This document shows positions 1 through 8,342 of a stretch of DNA of 36,579 nt, piece by piece. The stretch's first letter is position 1. The number at the start of each line of letters is the position of its first letter. Origin of the DNA: Succinatimonas sp. UBA7265 (lineage in GTDB: Bacteria > Pseudomonadota > Gammaproteobacteria > Enterobacterales > Succinivibrionaceae); the NCBI GenBank assembly GCA_002473165.1, contig DKSD01000021.1, forward strand, positions 1-36,579. The letters run 5' to 3'. A program made the translations under genes and the position numbers. The notes beneath the pieces were generated by a model, which made no database searches, had not been told where the DNA came from, and saw nothing but the letters and a program-made list of their open reading frames with translations.

Positions 1-97
1 CACCACTTCTACGCGCGCGATCGAGCTTGCGGAATTTCCAGATCAGATAGATCGTGCATACCGCAAAACAGATCATTCCAAAAATTACAACGTCCAT
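1..97 (-). CDS. small membrane protein, N-terminal part (runs off window edge)
   Basis: An open reading frame starts at ATG 97-95 on the minus strand and is still open at base 1. The visible 32 residues start MDVVIFGMICFAVCTIYLIW, a single hydrophobic segment, followed by a basic stretch (KFRKLDRARRSG) that suits a cytoplasmic positive-inside end. It lies 4 bp after the stop of another tiny membrane-protein gene and both share an FGMI-type start, so the two are probably translated together. I do not recognise the family. The rest of the gene lies outside the window. Confidence 0.45.
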   Translation of the reverse strand, partial: MDVVIFGMICFAVCTIYLIWKFRKLDRARRSG

Positions 98-101
98 TTA
101 G

Positions 102-185
102 TCATTTTCCCATGATCCAAACGATGCCTAAAAGAACGGCAAAACTTATGATAATCATGCCAAACATAAGAATGACTTGTATCAT
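102..185 (-). CDS. 27-residue single-pass membrane peptide
   Basis: ATG at 185-183 and TGA at 104-102 give 27 residues, nearly all hydrophobic (MIQVILMFGMIIISFAVLLG then IVWIMGK), which is one transmembrane helix ending in Lys. A good ribosome binding site, AAGAAGG, sits 4 bases before the ATG. The next small membrane gene begins 4 bp downstream. Pairs like this often encode small subunits of a membrane complex, but the larger partner is not in view. No family is assigned. Confidence 0.5.
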   Translation of the reverse strand: MIQVILMFGMIIISFAVLLGIVWIMGK

Positions 186-236
186 TTTGCCTTCTTGACC
201 TTATCAATTAAAAATCACTGTCTGCACTGAGCCTAA

Positions 237-923
237 ATTCTCAAATGTATATCGTTATACTATCAAAATGAGTGCAAAAGCAATATCAGGTGGGCGGACA
301 CCAACGCTTTTGGCATCCGTTTCGGTCCGGATTTGCGCTGCACGGCCAGATCGCGTGCGGTGTACTTTAAGCTGCGCCAGGATCTCCCCGGCGCTCTTTT
401 GGAAAAAGGCGACCGGGCCTTTTTAGGGATCGCCAGAAACCTCATCTCAGGCGGCAAAGACACGGCTGTGCTCTTAAACGCCCTTGAGGATTTGGCAGGC
501 GCGACGGACGGCGATCTCGCTGAAAAAGAGGGGATGCTGATCGTCAGACTGTCAGAAGGTGCAGAAGATGAAAAAGACTTTGTGCGGGATCTCAGGAGGC
601 TTTTTAATGTGCTGCCGCTTGAACTGGTGTTAGACGAACCTGATCTGTTAAGCGATGATGTAACCGTGCTGACACAATGTGCCGGGCGGGTGATTCGCAG
701 AACGGTTGATGTCTGCGTAAACAGTGCCGATCCCAGGAATGTCCAATGTTCCGGAAGTTTTCTCAGAGGTTTTGCCGCGCTGGCGGCGGCCGGTTTGGCC
801 AAACTCGCGCCTGAAGATCACCCTCAAAGCCCGGAGCCTTGCGTTCCTGATGACAGCACCATGCCGGTGAACCTGTATTTCATTGGGTTAACCAGGGTCG
901 GTGCTCCGAGTATCGGAGCCTGA
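237..923 (+). pseudogene. 5'-truncated coding remnant of unknown function
   Basis: A frame is open from just after a stop at 234-236 to the TGA at 921-923. From about 287 it has the GC-rich codon use of the neighbouring genes, while the bases before that are AT-rich and non-coding in character. No ATG or GTG with a ribosome binding site occurs before the coding-like part; the first usable start is a TTG at 333. Residues such as RWADTNAFGIRFGPDL are already encoded upstream of that TTG, so the 5' end of the gene seems to be missing. The product is acidic in the middle and carries no motif I recognise. It may be the tail of a gene cut by rearrangement. Confidence 0.35.
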
Positions 924-1032
924 TCTCAGGGAGCGGTGTGGCAGATCTGGACCGGAAGCTCTTACTCCGTTGCTGCCGGCACAATTGGCTGATCAGGTTT
1001 CTGGTTGCCTGGTTTTTCCAAAATCATGTTTT

Positions 1033-1120
1033 CAGTATCCCAAATTTGATATAGCGAAACTACCAAATTTGGTATATTTTAAATTCCAAATTTGGTATAA
1101 CGAAAAGTAGAATTTGGAAA
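1033..1120. promoter_or_regulatory. four phased palindromes, consensus TATACCAAATTTGGTATA
   Basis: Three CAAATTTG cores are centred at 1044.5, 1067.5 and 1090.5, each in an 18-bp near-palindrome. A fourth, weaker copy (AATTTGG) is centred at 1112.5. The steps are 23, 23 and 22 bp, close to two helical turns, so all copies face the same side of the DNA. The last copy covers the region just before the ATG at 1125. This looks like an operator array for the following ATPase gene, possibly bound by a repressor or by its own product (inference). Confidence 0.65.
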
Positions 1121-1124
1121 TTTC

Positions 1125-2405
1125 ATGAAAAAACTGCCTTATAAATCAAGAATAATCGATGTAAAGATCGATGAGCTGCTGCGAACCTTCGGCGCGGTTT
1201 GCATCGAAGGTCCAAGGCGGTGCGGCAAAACCCGGACTGCTAAGGCGCACGCGGCAAGCGGGATCTTCCTTGAAGATCCTGCGGGCAATTTCCATAACGA
1301 GGCTTTGGCAAAACTCGCTCCGGCGGCGGTGCTTGAAGGCGCATCACCGCGCCTTATCGATGAGTGGCAGGAAGTCCCTCCCGTGTGGGACGCGGTAAGT
1401 CATTATTGTGATACAAAGCAGGAAAAGAGCCTGTTCATACTTACCGGCTCTGCAAGGTCTAACCACAAAGGGGTCATGCACGGCGGCGCTGGAAGGATTG
1501 CTACGGTAAGGATGAGCCCCATGTCTTTGTATGAATCCGGCAATTCAAGCGGCGAGGTGAGCCTTAAATCCCTGATAACCGAAGGCTTTGTTAAAGCAGT
1601 TAAAACCTCTGAGATCACGCTTGATAAACTTGCTGAGATGATCGTGAGGGGCGGGTGGCCTGGCAGCCAGGACATTCCGCCTGAAAACTGCGCCGCATGG
1701 GCAAGGCGGTATCTTGACAGCGCGCTGGGCGGCTACATTTACCTTGCAGACGGCGTAAAGCGGGATCCGCATAAACTTGAACTGCTGTGCCGCTCGCTGG
1801 CCCGTAACGAATGCACCGCCGCCAGCACGCGCTCGCTCTGCCGCGATATCAAAGAACACGACGGCGAGGATGTCACCGTTGTTACTGTCAGAAAGTATCT
1901 TGAGGCGCTTGAGAGGATCTTCCTTACCGACAATCAGCAGGCGTTCTCTCCAAAAATCATGAGTTCGACGACGCGCGCAAAGCAGGCGGCAAAACGCCAT
2001 TTTGCCGATCCTTCGCTGGCCTGCGCGGCGCTTGGGCTGGACTGTGACGGACTAATGGGCGATCTTAAAACCATGGAGGTTATGTTCGAGGCTTTGTGCG
2101 AGCGCGATCTGAGGATCTATGCCTCAGCTTGTGGCGCCAGACTCTTTCACTACAGGGACTATAACGATCGTGAAATCGACGCGGTTGTAGAAATGCCGGA
2201 TGGCAGCTGGGGCGCGTTTGAGATCAGACTGGGCACGTATCAAACAGAAGAGGCTGCCCTCAGGCTGCTAAAACTAAAACAGGCCGTCTCAAAAGCCGGA
2301 GGCGGGGCGCCGCAGGCGCTGTGCGTGATCTGCGGAGTCTCAGGAGCGGCCTATACACGCGAAGACGGCGTGATAACTGTGCCGATCACGGCTTTAAAGC
2401 CGTAA
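1125..2405 (+). CDS. DUF4143-type ATP-binding protein (AAA_14 ATPase + PD-(D/E)XK-like C-terminus)
   Basis: 426 residues. A P-loop GPRRCGKT is at residues 29-36, a Walker B-like LIDEWQ at 77-82 and a sensor-like LTGSAR at 106-111, the pattern of AAA_14 ATPases. The middle has helical sequence typical of DUF4143 proteins. The C-terminal part has REID (Asp352) and then FEIR (366-368), which matches the D...EXK core of the PD-(D/E)XK fold except that the Lys is Arg, so nuclease activity is doubtful. The role of this family is unknown; mobile or selfish-element, defence and chromosome-maintenance roles have all been suggested. ATG 1125 is the natural start, right after the palindrome array. The gene converges on the next ATPase gene with only about 30 bp between stops. 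Confidence 0.8.
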   Translation: MKKLPYKSRIIDVKIDELLRTFGAVCIEGPRRCGKTRTAKAHAASGIFLEDPAGNFHNEALAKLAPAAVLEGASPRLIDEWQEVPPVWDAVSHYCDTKQEKSLFILTGSARSNHKGVMHGGAGRIATVRMSPMSLYESGNSSGEVSLKSLITEGFVKAVKTSEITLDKLAEMIVRGGWPGSQDIPPENCAAWARRYLDSALGGYIYLADGVKRDPHKLELLCRSLARNECTAASTRSLCRDIKEHDGEDVTVVTVRKYLEALERIFLTDNQQAFSPKIMSSTTRAKQAAKRHFADPSLACAALGLDCDGLMGDLKTMEVMFEALCERDLRIYASACGARLFHYRDYNDREIDAVVEMPDGSWGAFEIRLGTYQTEEAALRLLKLKQAVSKAGGGAPQALCVICGVSGAAYTREDGVITVPITALKP

Positions 2406-2436
2406 TCCGTTGGAGCAGTCAATTCAGCTCTCGCTC

Positions 2437-3855
2437 TTAAGGCCTGAAAAGATCGTCAGCGGTAAGCTGCGCCGGAATGTCATCTGAATACGAGTTTCTG
2501 GCCAGGCCTGCGGCCGAGATCATGGTGAGCATTACAGCTTTGCGCGTGCGGGTGGTTTCTATAAACCTTGCTCTTTTGTTTCTCAGGGCTTCGTCATATT
2601 GGGCGCTTATGGAGAAAGGTTTGTCGGTGTACTTCATCTCGCACAGGTTGATTACGCCATCGGCCCTGTCGATGAGCAGATCGATCTGAGCGCCGCTTGT
2701 TTCCTGATCGCCTCGTGTCCACCAAGAGCATTCATTGGTGAGCACGCCTGAGATGCCCAGCGCTTTTTTGATCTGGCGGGTATGGGCCAGGCACAGCTGT
2801 TCAAAAGCCAGTCCGCTCCACGCGCTTTGCACCGGGGTGTTCAGGCTTAACGTCCAATAGTGGCTGTTGGTTATTTTTTTGTTTTTTATGAAGTTGAAAT
2901 AAAACAGCGTGTACTGATCAGTAAGCTGGTAGACAGAGTCTTTGGCCTTCTTTCCGAACATGGAATATCTGCGGATGAAACCGCAGTTCTCCAGATCTTC
3001 GAGGATCGCGGTAAGCCTTCCGCTGCTTGATACTTTGCAATCGGAAATGATTTCAGCGCGCGTCATCCCGATCTTCTTTTTACCCAGCGTTTCTATGACC
3101 GAGATATAGCTGTCTGGGTTGCGGAACAGCGACGCGTAAAGTTCGCTGTACTCGGTGTTCAACATGCCGTTTTTGGAAAAGAACAGGGTATCGATGTTTT
3201 GCGCCAGGCTTTGGCTTTTGTCGAGCAAAGACCAGTAATAGGGGATCCCTCCCATGATCATGTAGGCTTCCATGATCTGCCGGCGGTTCATGCCCAGCTT
3301 GCGCTCTTGCGCGTAAAGCTCACATTCATGGAGCGTAAACGGTTCAAGGCAGATCCTGCCGGTCAGGCGGTTATGCAGTCCGCCTTTGTTTCTGATGATT
3401 TTTTTGACAAGCCAGGAGGTGGCGGATCCGCAGACGATCAGCATGACGTTCCTGCTCCATGCCGCATATCCGTTCCAAAAATGCTCAAGGGCTAACAGGA
3501 AATTGGATTTTGGAGTATCCATCCAGGGCATTTCATCAATGAAGATAAGTTTCCTGGTGTCAGGCGAGTGTTCTGTCAGCTGCTTTAGCAGATCGAAGGC
3601 CTCAATCCAGTCATGAGGAAGCGGAGCCTGGGGAAGCCCTTGCGACCTCAACGAAGACTGGAAGTTTTCGAGCTGGGCCTTGGTGTTCTGATTGGCCAGG
3701 CCAACGTGGACAAAGGTAAAACGGTTATCAAAGCAGCTGCGCACCAGAAAAGTCTTGCCGACCCTGCGCCTGCCATAGAGAGCGATGAACTCTGATTCGT
3801 TGGAACGATAGGCGTTTTCAAGCTGCCTGAGCTCTTTCTCCCTGCCTGTAAACAT
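2437..3855 (-). CDS. archaeal-type ATPase with winged helix and DUF234 nuclease-like domain
   Basis: 472 residues. The N-terminus begins MFTGREKELRQLE, typical of ATPase_2 (archaeal ATPase) proteins. The P-loop YGRRRVGKT spans residues 27-35 and Walker B LIFIDEMPW 103-111. A winged helix-turn-helix is likely at about 257-297 (KKIGMTRAEIISD...GFIRRY). The C-terminus is a DUF234 region with Asp392 (GAQIDLLID) and CEMKY (Glu406, Lys408), a complete PD-(D/E)XK signature. This clade is separate from the DUF4143 gene next door. The winged helix makes DNA binding plausible, and an inverted pair of TTTGGCCAAG-type sites lies just upstream. Function is unknown; nuclease activity is an inference from the motif. 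Confidence 0.8.
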   Translation of the reverse strand: MFTGREKELRQLENAYRSNESEFIALYGRRRVGKTFLVRSCFDNRFTFVHVGLANQNTKAQLENFQSSLRSQGLPQAPLPHDWIEAFDLLKQLTEHSPDTRKLIFIDEMPWMDTPKSNFLLALEHFWNGYAAWSRNVMLIVCGSATSWLVKKIIRNKGGLHNRLTGRICLEPFTLHECELYAQERKLGMNRRQIMEAYMIMGGIPYYWSLLDKSQSLAQNIDTLFFSKNGMLNTEYSELYASLFRNPDSYISVIETLGKKKIGMTRAEIISDCKVSSSGRLTAILEDLENCGFIRRYSMFGKKAKDSVYQLTDQYTLFYFNFIKNKKITNSHYWTLSLNTPVQSAWSGLAFEQLCLAHTRQIKKALGISGVLTNECSWWTRGDQETSGAQIDLLIDRADGVINLCEMKYTDKPFSISAQYDEALRNKRARFIETTRTRKAVMLTMISAAGLARNSYSDDIPAQLTADDLFRP

Positions 3856-3880
3856 TGGTCATCCTTCCATAAAACCACAT

Positions 3881-3925
3881 ATACTTGGCCAAATCATACA
3901 AAAAAATTGAGATTTGGCCAAGTAT
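3881..3925. promoter_or_regulatory. inverted pair of GATTTGGCCAAGTAT sites
   Basis: ATACTTGGCCAAATC at 3881-3895 is followed by its exact reverse complement GATTTGGCCAAGTAT at 3911-3925. Each site is itself a near-palindrome around GGCC, with centres 29 bp apart. The pair lies 26 bp upstream of the ATPase start at 3855 and is well placed to be its operator. A degenerate third copy is at 4103-4117 (GATTTGGCAGAGTAT), and CTTGCCAAAT is at 4077-4086. Confidence 0.6.
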
Positions 3926-4558
3926 CGAATTTTAATTTTATAAAACAGCTGAAATGTTAAAAGTTCTTCTTTTCCTATAAACGCACGTTGCGGGCTTCAT
4001 AACGACATAATTCTTCCTTAAGTATCAATATATTCAGCAATAAACAATGATGATTAAGACCTAAAAGAGAAGATAACTTGCCAAATGTGGTTAATAAAAT
4101 GAGATTTGGCAGAGTATCTTCAAGCAGATGCACTGAACATCCTGCGTTCGCGCGTCCGTAATTTCCCGCTGATCGCATGACCCGGTCACGGTGATTACGA
4201 TTTCAGAGAAGTCAGTTCTTATAGCTGATTTTCTTAAAGTGTCTTATGTGAGATTTTTCGTAATTGTCTAAACAAACTTGGGCGTAATTTTAAAGTTGAA
4301 CTTTAAAAATACGCTTTAATACTTTGAAGACTACTGATTAATATCTAATTATTACAATATGTTGGATGAAAACAGGTTCGCACTAATGCCTGATTGAAAG
4401 TTTATGAAGAATCAGTCACCATAGCACGCCATGTAGCTCTGATTTCATGTCAGCCTAAACTCAGCCTGGCTGGCGATTTATATCGTAATCTCTTTGTTTA
4501 AACAGAAGTTATTTGATCCTGTATACTCAAAACAGCGTCAGGCAGTTAGGTGTGAGTT
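3926..4558. other. AT-rich intergenic stretch with palindromes, no gene seen
   Basis: About 630 bp without a convincing gene; the only frames are short and lack coding character. It contains the extra TTTGGC-type sites at 4077-4086 and 4103-4117 and the long palindrome at 4282-4314. It probably carries the divergent promoters of the two flanking ATPase genes. Confidence 0.5.
4282..4314. promoter_or_regulatory. 33-bp near-perfect palindrome
   Basis: The left arm GCGTAATTTTAAAGTT (4282-4297) pairs with AACTTTAAAAATACGC (4299-4314) around a single G, with one A-A mismatch. As an RNA hairpin it would have almost no loop, so a DNA-binding operator or a replication or recombination site is more likely than a terminator. 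It lies 245 bp before the next ATPase gene. Confidence 0.55.
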
Positions 4559-5542
4559 ATGACCAGGTATCCGATCGGCATTCAGACATTCGACGAGATC
4601 CGCGATCAGCATTATCTCTACGTTGACAAGACGGACTTGGTTTACAAACTTGCAAACAATTTCAAATACGTATTCCTGGCAAGGCCGAGACGCTTTGGCA
4701 AATCGCTGCTGGTAAGCACCTTGGAAGCGTATTTCAGCGGCTGCAAAGATCTCTTTAAAGGTCTGGCGATCGAGCACCTCGAAAAAGCATGGAATGCTTA
4801 TCCGGTGCTGCACTTCTCCATGGCCTCGGCAAAGCGCGGCACAGTTGAGGATCTTGATGCGCAGCTGCACCGCCAGCTTGCCCTGGCTGAGGACAATTTC
4901 GCCCTCCCTGATGGTTCAGATCAGGATGTTACCGTGCGTTTTCAGAATTTGGTGGCACGAGCCTTCCAAAAGACCGGATTAAAGGCTGTCGTGCTTATAG
5001 ATGAGTATGACGCGCCGCTTTACCCGCTGAGAAGCGGCGAGAAAAAACTTCAGTTGCTGCGCACTGAACTGGACAGCTTTTACAGTGCGCTAAAAGATCT
5101 GGAGCCGTACCTTCAGTTCGTGTTTATCACCGGGATCACCAAGGCCTCGCAGCTGAGCATCTTCAGCGAGCTCAACAGCCTGGAATCGGTTTCTTTAAGC
5201 CCTGATTTTGCGGCGCTGTGCGGGTTCACCCAACAGGAGCTTGAGCAAAACTTTTCCGAGGGCATAAAAAATCTGGGACGTAAATACGGCCTCGATCGCA
5301 GCCAGGCCCTGCAACGGCTTAAGGAGAAATACTTCGGCTACCGCTTTTCCAAGTCCGAGGAAGGGGTATACAACCCTGTCAGCCTGCTTTCGGCCATGAA
5401 AAACGTTAAAACAGCAAGTTATTGGTTTGAGACCGGAACCCCGGCGCTTTTGGCAGACGAGGTACTCAAAGCCCGCGCAGACATAACCAAGCTTGAAGGA
5501 TGCGAGGTTAAACTCCCAAATCTTGGTGTCCCGACAGAATGA
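4559..5542 (+). pseudogene. AAA-ATPase-like (DUF1703 family), N-terminal part before in-frame TGA
   Basis: 327 residues. The start MTRYPIGIQTFDEIRDQHYL is the classic opening of the AAA-ATPase_like family. The P-loop ARPRRFGKS is at 41-49 and Walker B VVLIDEYDAP at 144-153. The protein should continue into a linker and a PD-(D/E)XK domain, but codon 328 is TGA. The same frame then continues for 192 more residues that match the expected remainder. The TGA is followed at once by ATG, so a separate second polypeptide by re-initiation is possible. Other genes here end in TGA, so it is a real stop. Either a recent nonsense mutation or a two-polypeptide form fits. Confidence 0.75.
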
Positions 5543-6121
5543 ATGCGCGGCGTCCTGCCGCTTTTTTACCAAAGCGGCTATCTGACGATCAAAGGCTGTG
5601 ATCCGACATTTGATGTTTACACTCTGGGGATCCCCAACGAAGAAGTAAGGATCGGCCTGAGCCGGGCTTTTCTGCCGTTTTACGTTACCCAAGACGTTCT
5701 GGCCGCAGACAGCGCCTGTCTGTCCATAAGCAAGGCTTTGATGTCAGGCGATCTCGAAGGCGCTTTGAAGTCTGCCAAATCTTTTTTTGCCTCCATTCCT
5801 TATCAGGAAGGCACACTCAAGGACGCTCCGTCAACAGAAGGGCATTTCACCGCTATGCTCTATGTAATGTTCTCTTTTTTGAACAATTATGTTTTCTCGC
5901 AGGTGCGCACGGCCAAAGGCAGGCTGGACATTTTGATTAAAACTCCCGCTGTGATCTATGTGCTTGAACTCAAACTTGACGGGAATGCTGACGAGGCTTT
6001 AAAGCAGATTGAGGAAAAAGGTTACGCCATTCCGTACGAAGCCGACGGCCGCAAGATCGTGAAAGCCGGGATCGTCTTCAGCTCCCGCGAGCGCACCATC
6101 ACCCAGTGGAAGACTGAATAA
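5543..6121 (+). pseudogene. AAA-ATPase-like (DUF1703 family), C-terminal PD-(D/E)XK part
   Basis: 192 residues in the same frame as the preceding ATPase part and separated from it only by the TGA. GVLPLFYQSGYLTIKG (residues 3-18) is the conserved segment after the ATPase domain in full-length relatives. The C-terminus has GRLDILIK (Asp129) and LELK (Glu142, Lys144), the complete core of the PDDEXK_9 domain, so the nuclease-like part is not decayed. No ribosome binding site precedes its ATG; translation would depend on coupling to the upstream stop or on read-through. Confidence 0.75.
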
Positions 6122-6271
6122 AACTGCGGCTGCAATTTCCTAAGCCCAAAACGCTTTTTGCCTGAGGCGTTTATGACATGCGCGCTCCGTGACGTCTGAC
6201 TGCGCGCCGTTTCCCGGTCTCCCTTACAATGCCTGAGGATCACCTTTCATTGCGGAGGCTTCAGGCAGCAC

Positions 6272-7375
6272 ATGGCAGCAGCACGAAAAATCAGAGTGGG
6301 CATAGTTGGCACCGGCAAGGTCGGGGATTTCCATGCCCGGGCGCTTTTGCAGATCAAAGACTGCGAGCTGTGCGCCGCCTTTAACCACACCAAACCCAAG
6401 CTTGACGCCTTTTGCAAGCGTTACGGGATCCGCGGCTATCTCTCGCTTGAGGAGATGATCAAGAAAGAGAAGCTCGAAGCGATCACCGTTTGCACCCCTC
6501 ATCCCTCACACGCGGCCATTACAGTCAAAGCCGCGGATCTCGGCTGCCACGTGCTGGTCGAGAAGCCGCTTGCCGTAAATGTAGATGAGTGCGACGCCAT
6601 GATTGAGGCGGGGGAGCGCAACCACGTGCTCATCGGCACGCTGGTGCAAAGGCGCAATTACGTGCCGTGCATGCGGATCCGCAAAGCCATAGACTCGGGG
6701 CTCATCGGCAAACCAATCTTAGGAGAGGTTGCCATGCTCGGCTGGCGCTCCGAGGATTACTACAAATCAGATCCCTGGCGCGGCACCTGGAAGGGCGAAG
6801 GCGGCGGCGTGCTCATGACCCAGGCCTCGCATCAGATAGATCTGCTCAACTGGTACATGGGCAGGATCGAGAGCGTCTACGGCCTGTGGGCCAACTACAG
6901 CCATCCGTATATCGAGGTCGAGGACAGCGCCGTGGCGGTGATCCGCTACCAGGGCGGCGGGCTGGGGACGCTGCTTGCCAGCAACAGCCAGAACCCGGCG
7001 CTTTACGGCAAGGTGCACATCTTCGGGAGCAACGGCGCAGCGGTCGGAGTGCAGACAGACGGCGGACAGATGTTCATCGCGGGGATGAGCAATATAGCCG
7101 AGCCTCCGGTGCAGGATCTGTGGTCGGTGCCGGGACAGCAGGATAACTTAGCCGCGCTTGTCAAAGAGGATACCGAACTCTTCAACAGCGTCGACAGCAT
7201 GATCTACTTCCACCGCCTCCACCTTGAGAACTTCATAAATGCCATCCTGGGCGAGGAGCCGCTTTTGGCGGACGCCGAGGCCGGCCGCGCCACCGTGGAG
7301 GTGTGTCAGGCCGTCTATGAGATCACCCTAAACCCCGGTAAAGTCTGGGTGAGCGCGGAGCACCGGAAGCATTGA
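6272..7375 (+). CDS. Gfo/Idh/MocA-family NAD(P)-dependent oxidoreductase (IolG-like)
   Basis: 367 residues. The Rossmann motif VGIVGTGKVG is at 9-18, the family EKP motif at 97-99 (VEKPLAV) and the catalytic-type HQID (His187, Asp190) in the second domain. Family members oxidise polyols, cyclitols or sugar acids at a ring or chain hydroxyl; inositol 2-dehydrogenase IolG belongs here. The stop overlaps the next start by one base (TGATG), so it is coupled to the IolI-like isomerase. With the convergent IolC-like kinase and aldolase it probably does the first oxidation of the TRAP-imported substrate, although the substrate is unknown. Confidence 0.8.
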   Translation: MAAARKIRVGIVGTGKVGDFHARALLQIKDCELCAAFNHTKPKLDAFCKRYGIRGYLSLEEMIKKEKLEAITVCTPHPSHAAITVKAADLGCHVLVEKPLAVNVDECDAMIEAGERNHVLIGTLVQRRNYVPCMRIRKAIDSGLIGKPILGEVAMLGWRSEDYYKSDPWRGTWKGEGGGVLMTQASHQIDLLNWYMGRIESVYGLWANYSHPYIEVEDSAVAVIRYQGGGLGTLLASNSQNPALYGKVHIFGSNGAAVGVQTDGGQMFIAGMSNIAEPPVQDLWSVPGQQDNLAALVKEDTELFNSVDSMIYFHRLHLENFINAILGEEPLLADAEAGRATVEVCQAVYEITLNPGKVWVSAEHRKH

Positions 7376-8289
7376 TGGCAAAGAAAACCGATGCGAGTGC
7401 TCCTGAGGTTTCGCTGTGCTACAACGAGGCCTGCGCCGGCAGCCTGCTCGATGCAGAAAACGACATCAGATACGCCGCTGAGGCAGGTTTCACCGGCATA
7501 GAACTGCGCTTTGACTGCGTTGAGCGTTATCTTCAAACGCACGGCGGCAAGCTTTCAGGGCTGCGCCGCCTTATCGAAAATTCAGGACTGAAGCTCAGGC
7601 CGCTTAACGCGCTCTACATCTACCCTGAGTACGGCCTTCCTGAAGATCATGATCCGCGCGGGGCGGAGCTTGAGCACCGTTTAGAACTTTTACCGCGCCT
7701 GCGCGATGAGCTTGGGGCAAATGCGGCAATCGTGGTGGCCCCGCTCTTGCAGAACCAGGCTGCGGCGCAAAGGTACTCATTCAGGGATGTGAAAGCCGGC
7801 TGTGAACGGGTGCTGCGGCTGCTGCGAGAGCGCCTGGACTCTGTAAAGCTGCTCTTTGAGCCGGTAGGGCTCACGCGCAGCCTGGTGCGCGACGCCCCAG
7901 GCGCCGCGGCGATCATCGCAGGCTCAGGGATTTCCGGCGCCGGGCTAGTGCTAGACAGCTGCAATCTCTTTTTGACGCGGCAGGACAATGTCTTTGACTT
8001 CTCGGGCATCCCGTCGGAGCTGATCCTGGGCGTGCACCTCATGGGCGGGATCGATCCTCAGACAAGCGAGATCACTGATCAAAAATGGCGGCGCCTGTGC
8101 GGCGACGGCAATTATGTGGACACTCAGGCTTTCTTATTGGCGCTGCGCCACAAGTGCTACAGCGGCTTTGTCTCAGCTGAGACCTTTTGGGAGGGCTATC
8201 TTGAGAAATACAGCCACCGCGAGCTCATCATGTACGCTAAAGCAGGGCTTGAAAGCGAACTGCTTAAGGCCGGATTTACGGTTAGCTGA
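7375..8289 (+). CDS. xylose isomerase-like TIM-barrel protein, IolI/IolE-like isomerase
   Basis: 304 residues from ATG 7375, whose A is the last base of the preceding stop. The sequence follows IolI, with a LCYNEAC opening, Glu43 (GIELR), FEPVG (Glu162), VLDSCN (Asp194), GVHLMG (His221) and SAETFWEGY (Glu269). These are the expected divalent-metal ligands of AP-endonuclease-2-fold epimerases and isomerases. Asn197 stands where IolI has His in DSFH, a change that may alter metal or substrate binding. Likely role: isomerising the ketone made by the dehydrogenase just upstream (inference from context). Confidence 0.75.
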   Translation: MAKKTDASAPEVSLCYNEACAGSLLDAENDIRYAAEAGFTGIELRFDCVERYLQTHGGKLSGLRRLIENSGLKLRPLNALYIYPEYGLPEDHDPRGAELEHRLELLPRLRDELGANAAIVVAPLLQNQAAAQRYSFRDVKAGCERVLRLLRERLDSVKLLFEPVGLTRSLVRDAPGAAAIIAGSGISGAGLVLDSCNLFLTRQDNVFDFSGIPSELILGVHLMGGIDPQTSEITDQKWRRLCGDGNYVDTQAFLLALRHKCYSGFVSAETFWEGYLEKYSHRELIMYAKAGLESELLKAGFTVS

Positions 8290-8294
8290 AAAGC

Positions 8295-8328
8295 AAAGCG
8301 GCAAACGCTTTCGCGCCTGCCGCTTTTT
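8295..8328. terminator. bidirectional terminator between convergent genes
   Basis: AAAGCGGCA (8295-8303) pairs with TGCCGCTTT (8318-8326), followed by further T. The opposite strand also gives T after the stem. It separates the IolI-like gene from the convergent kinase gene. Confidence 0.65.
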
Positions 8329-8342
8329 AGCAAGGTAAAATT

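Noticed and set aside
263..802. Long minus-strand frame opposite the truncated remnant
   Set aside because: Ser-rich translation typical of an antisense shadow; the plus frame has the coding character.
901..1110. 69-codon plus-strand frame
   Set aside because: Runs through the palindrome array, whose repeats are encoded as KFPNLVYF-like peptides; not a gene.
1033..1120. CRISPR-like array
   Set aside because: Repeats are short palindromes with spacers of about 5 bases, not unique spacers.
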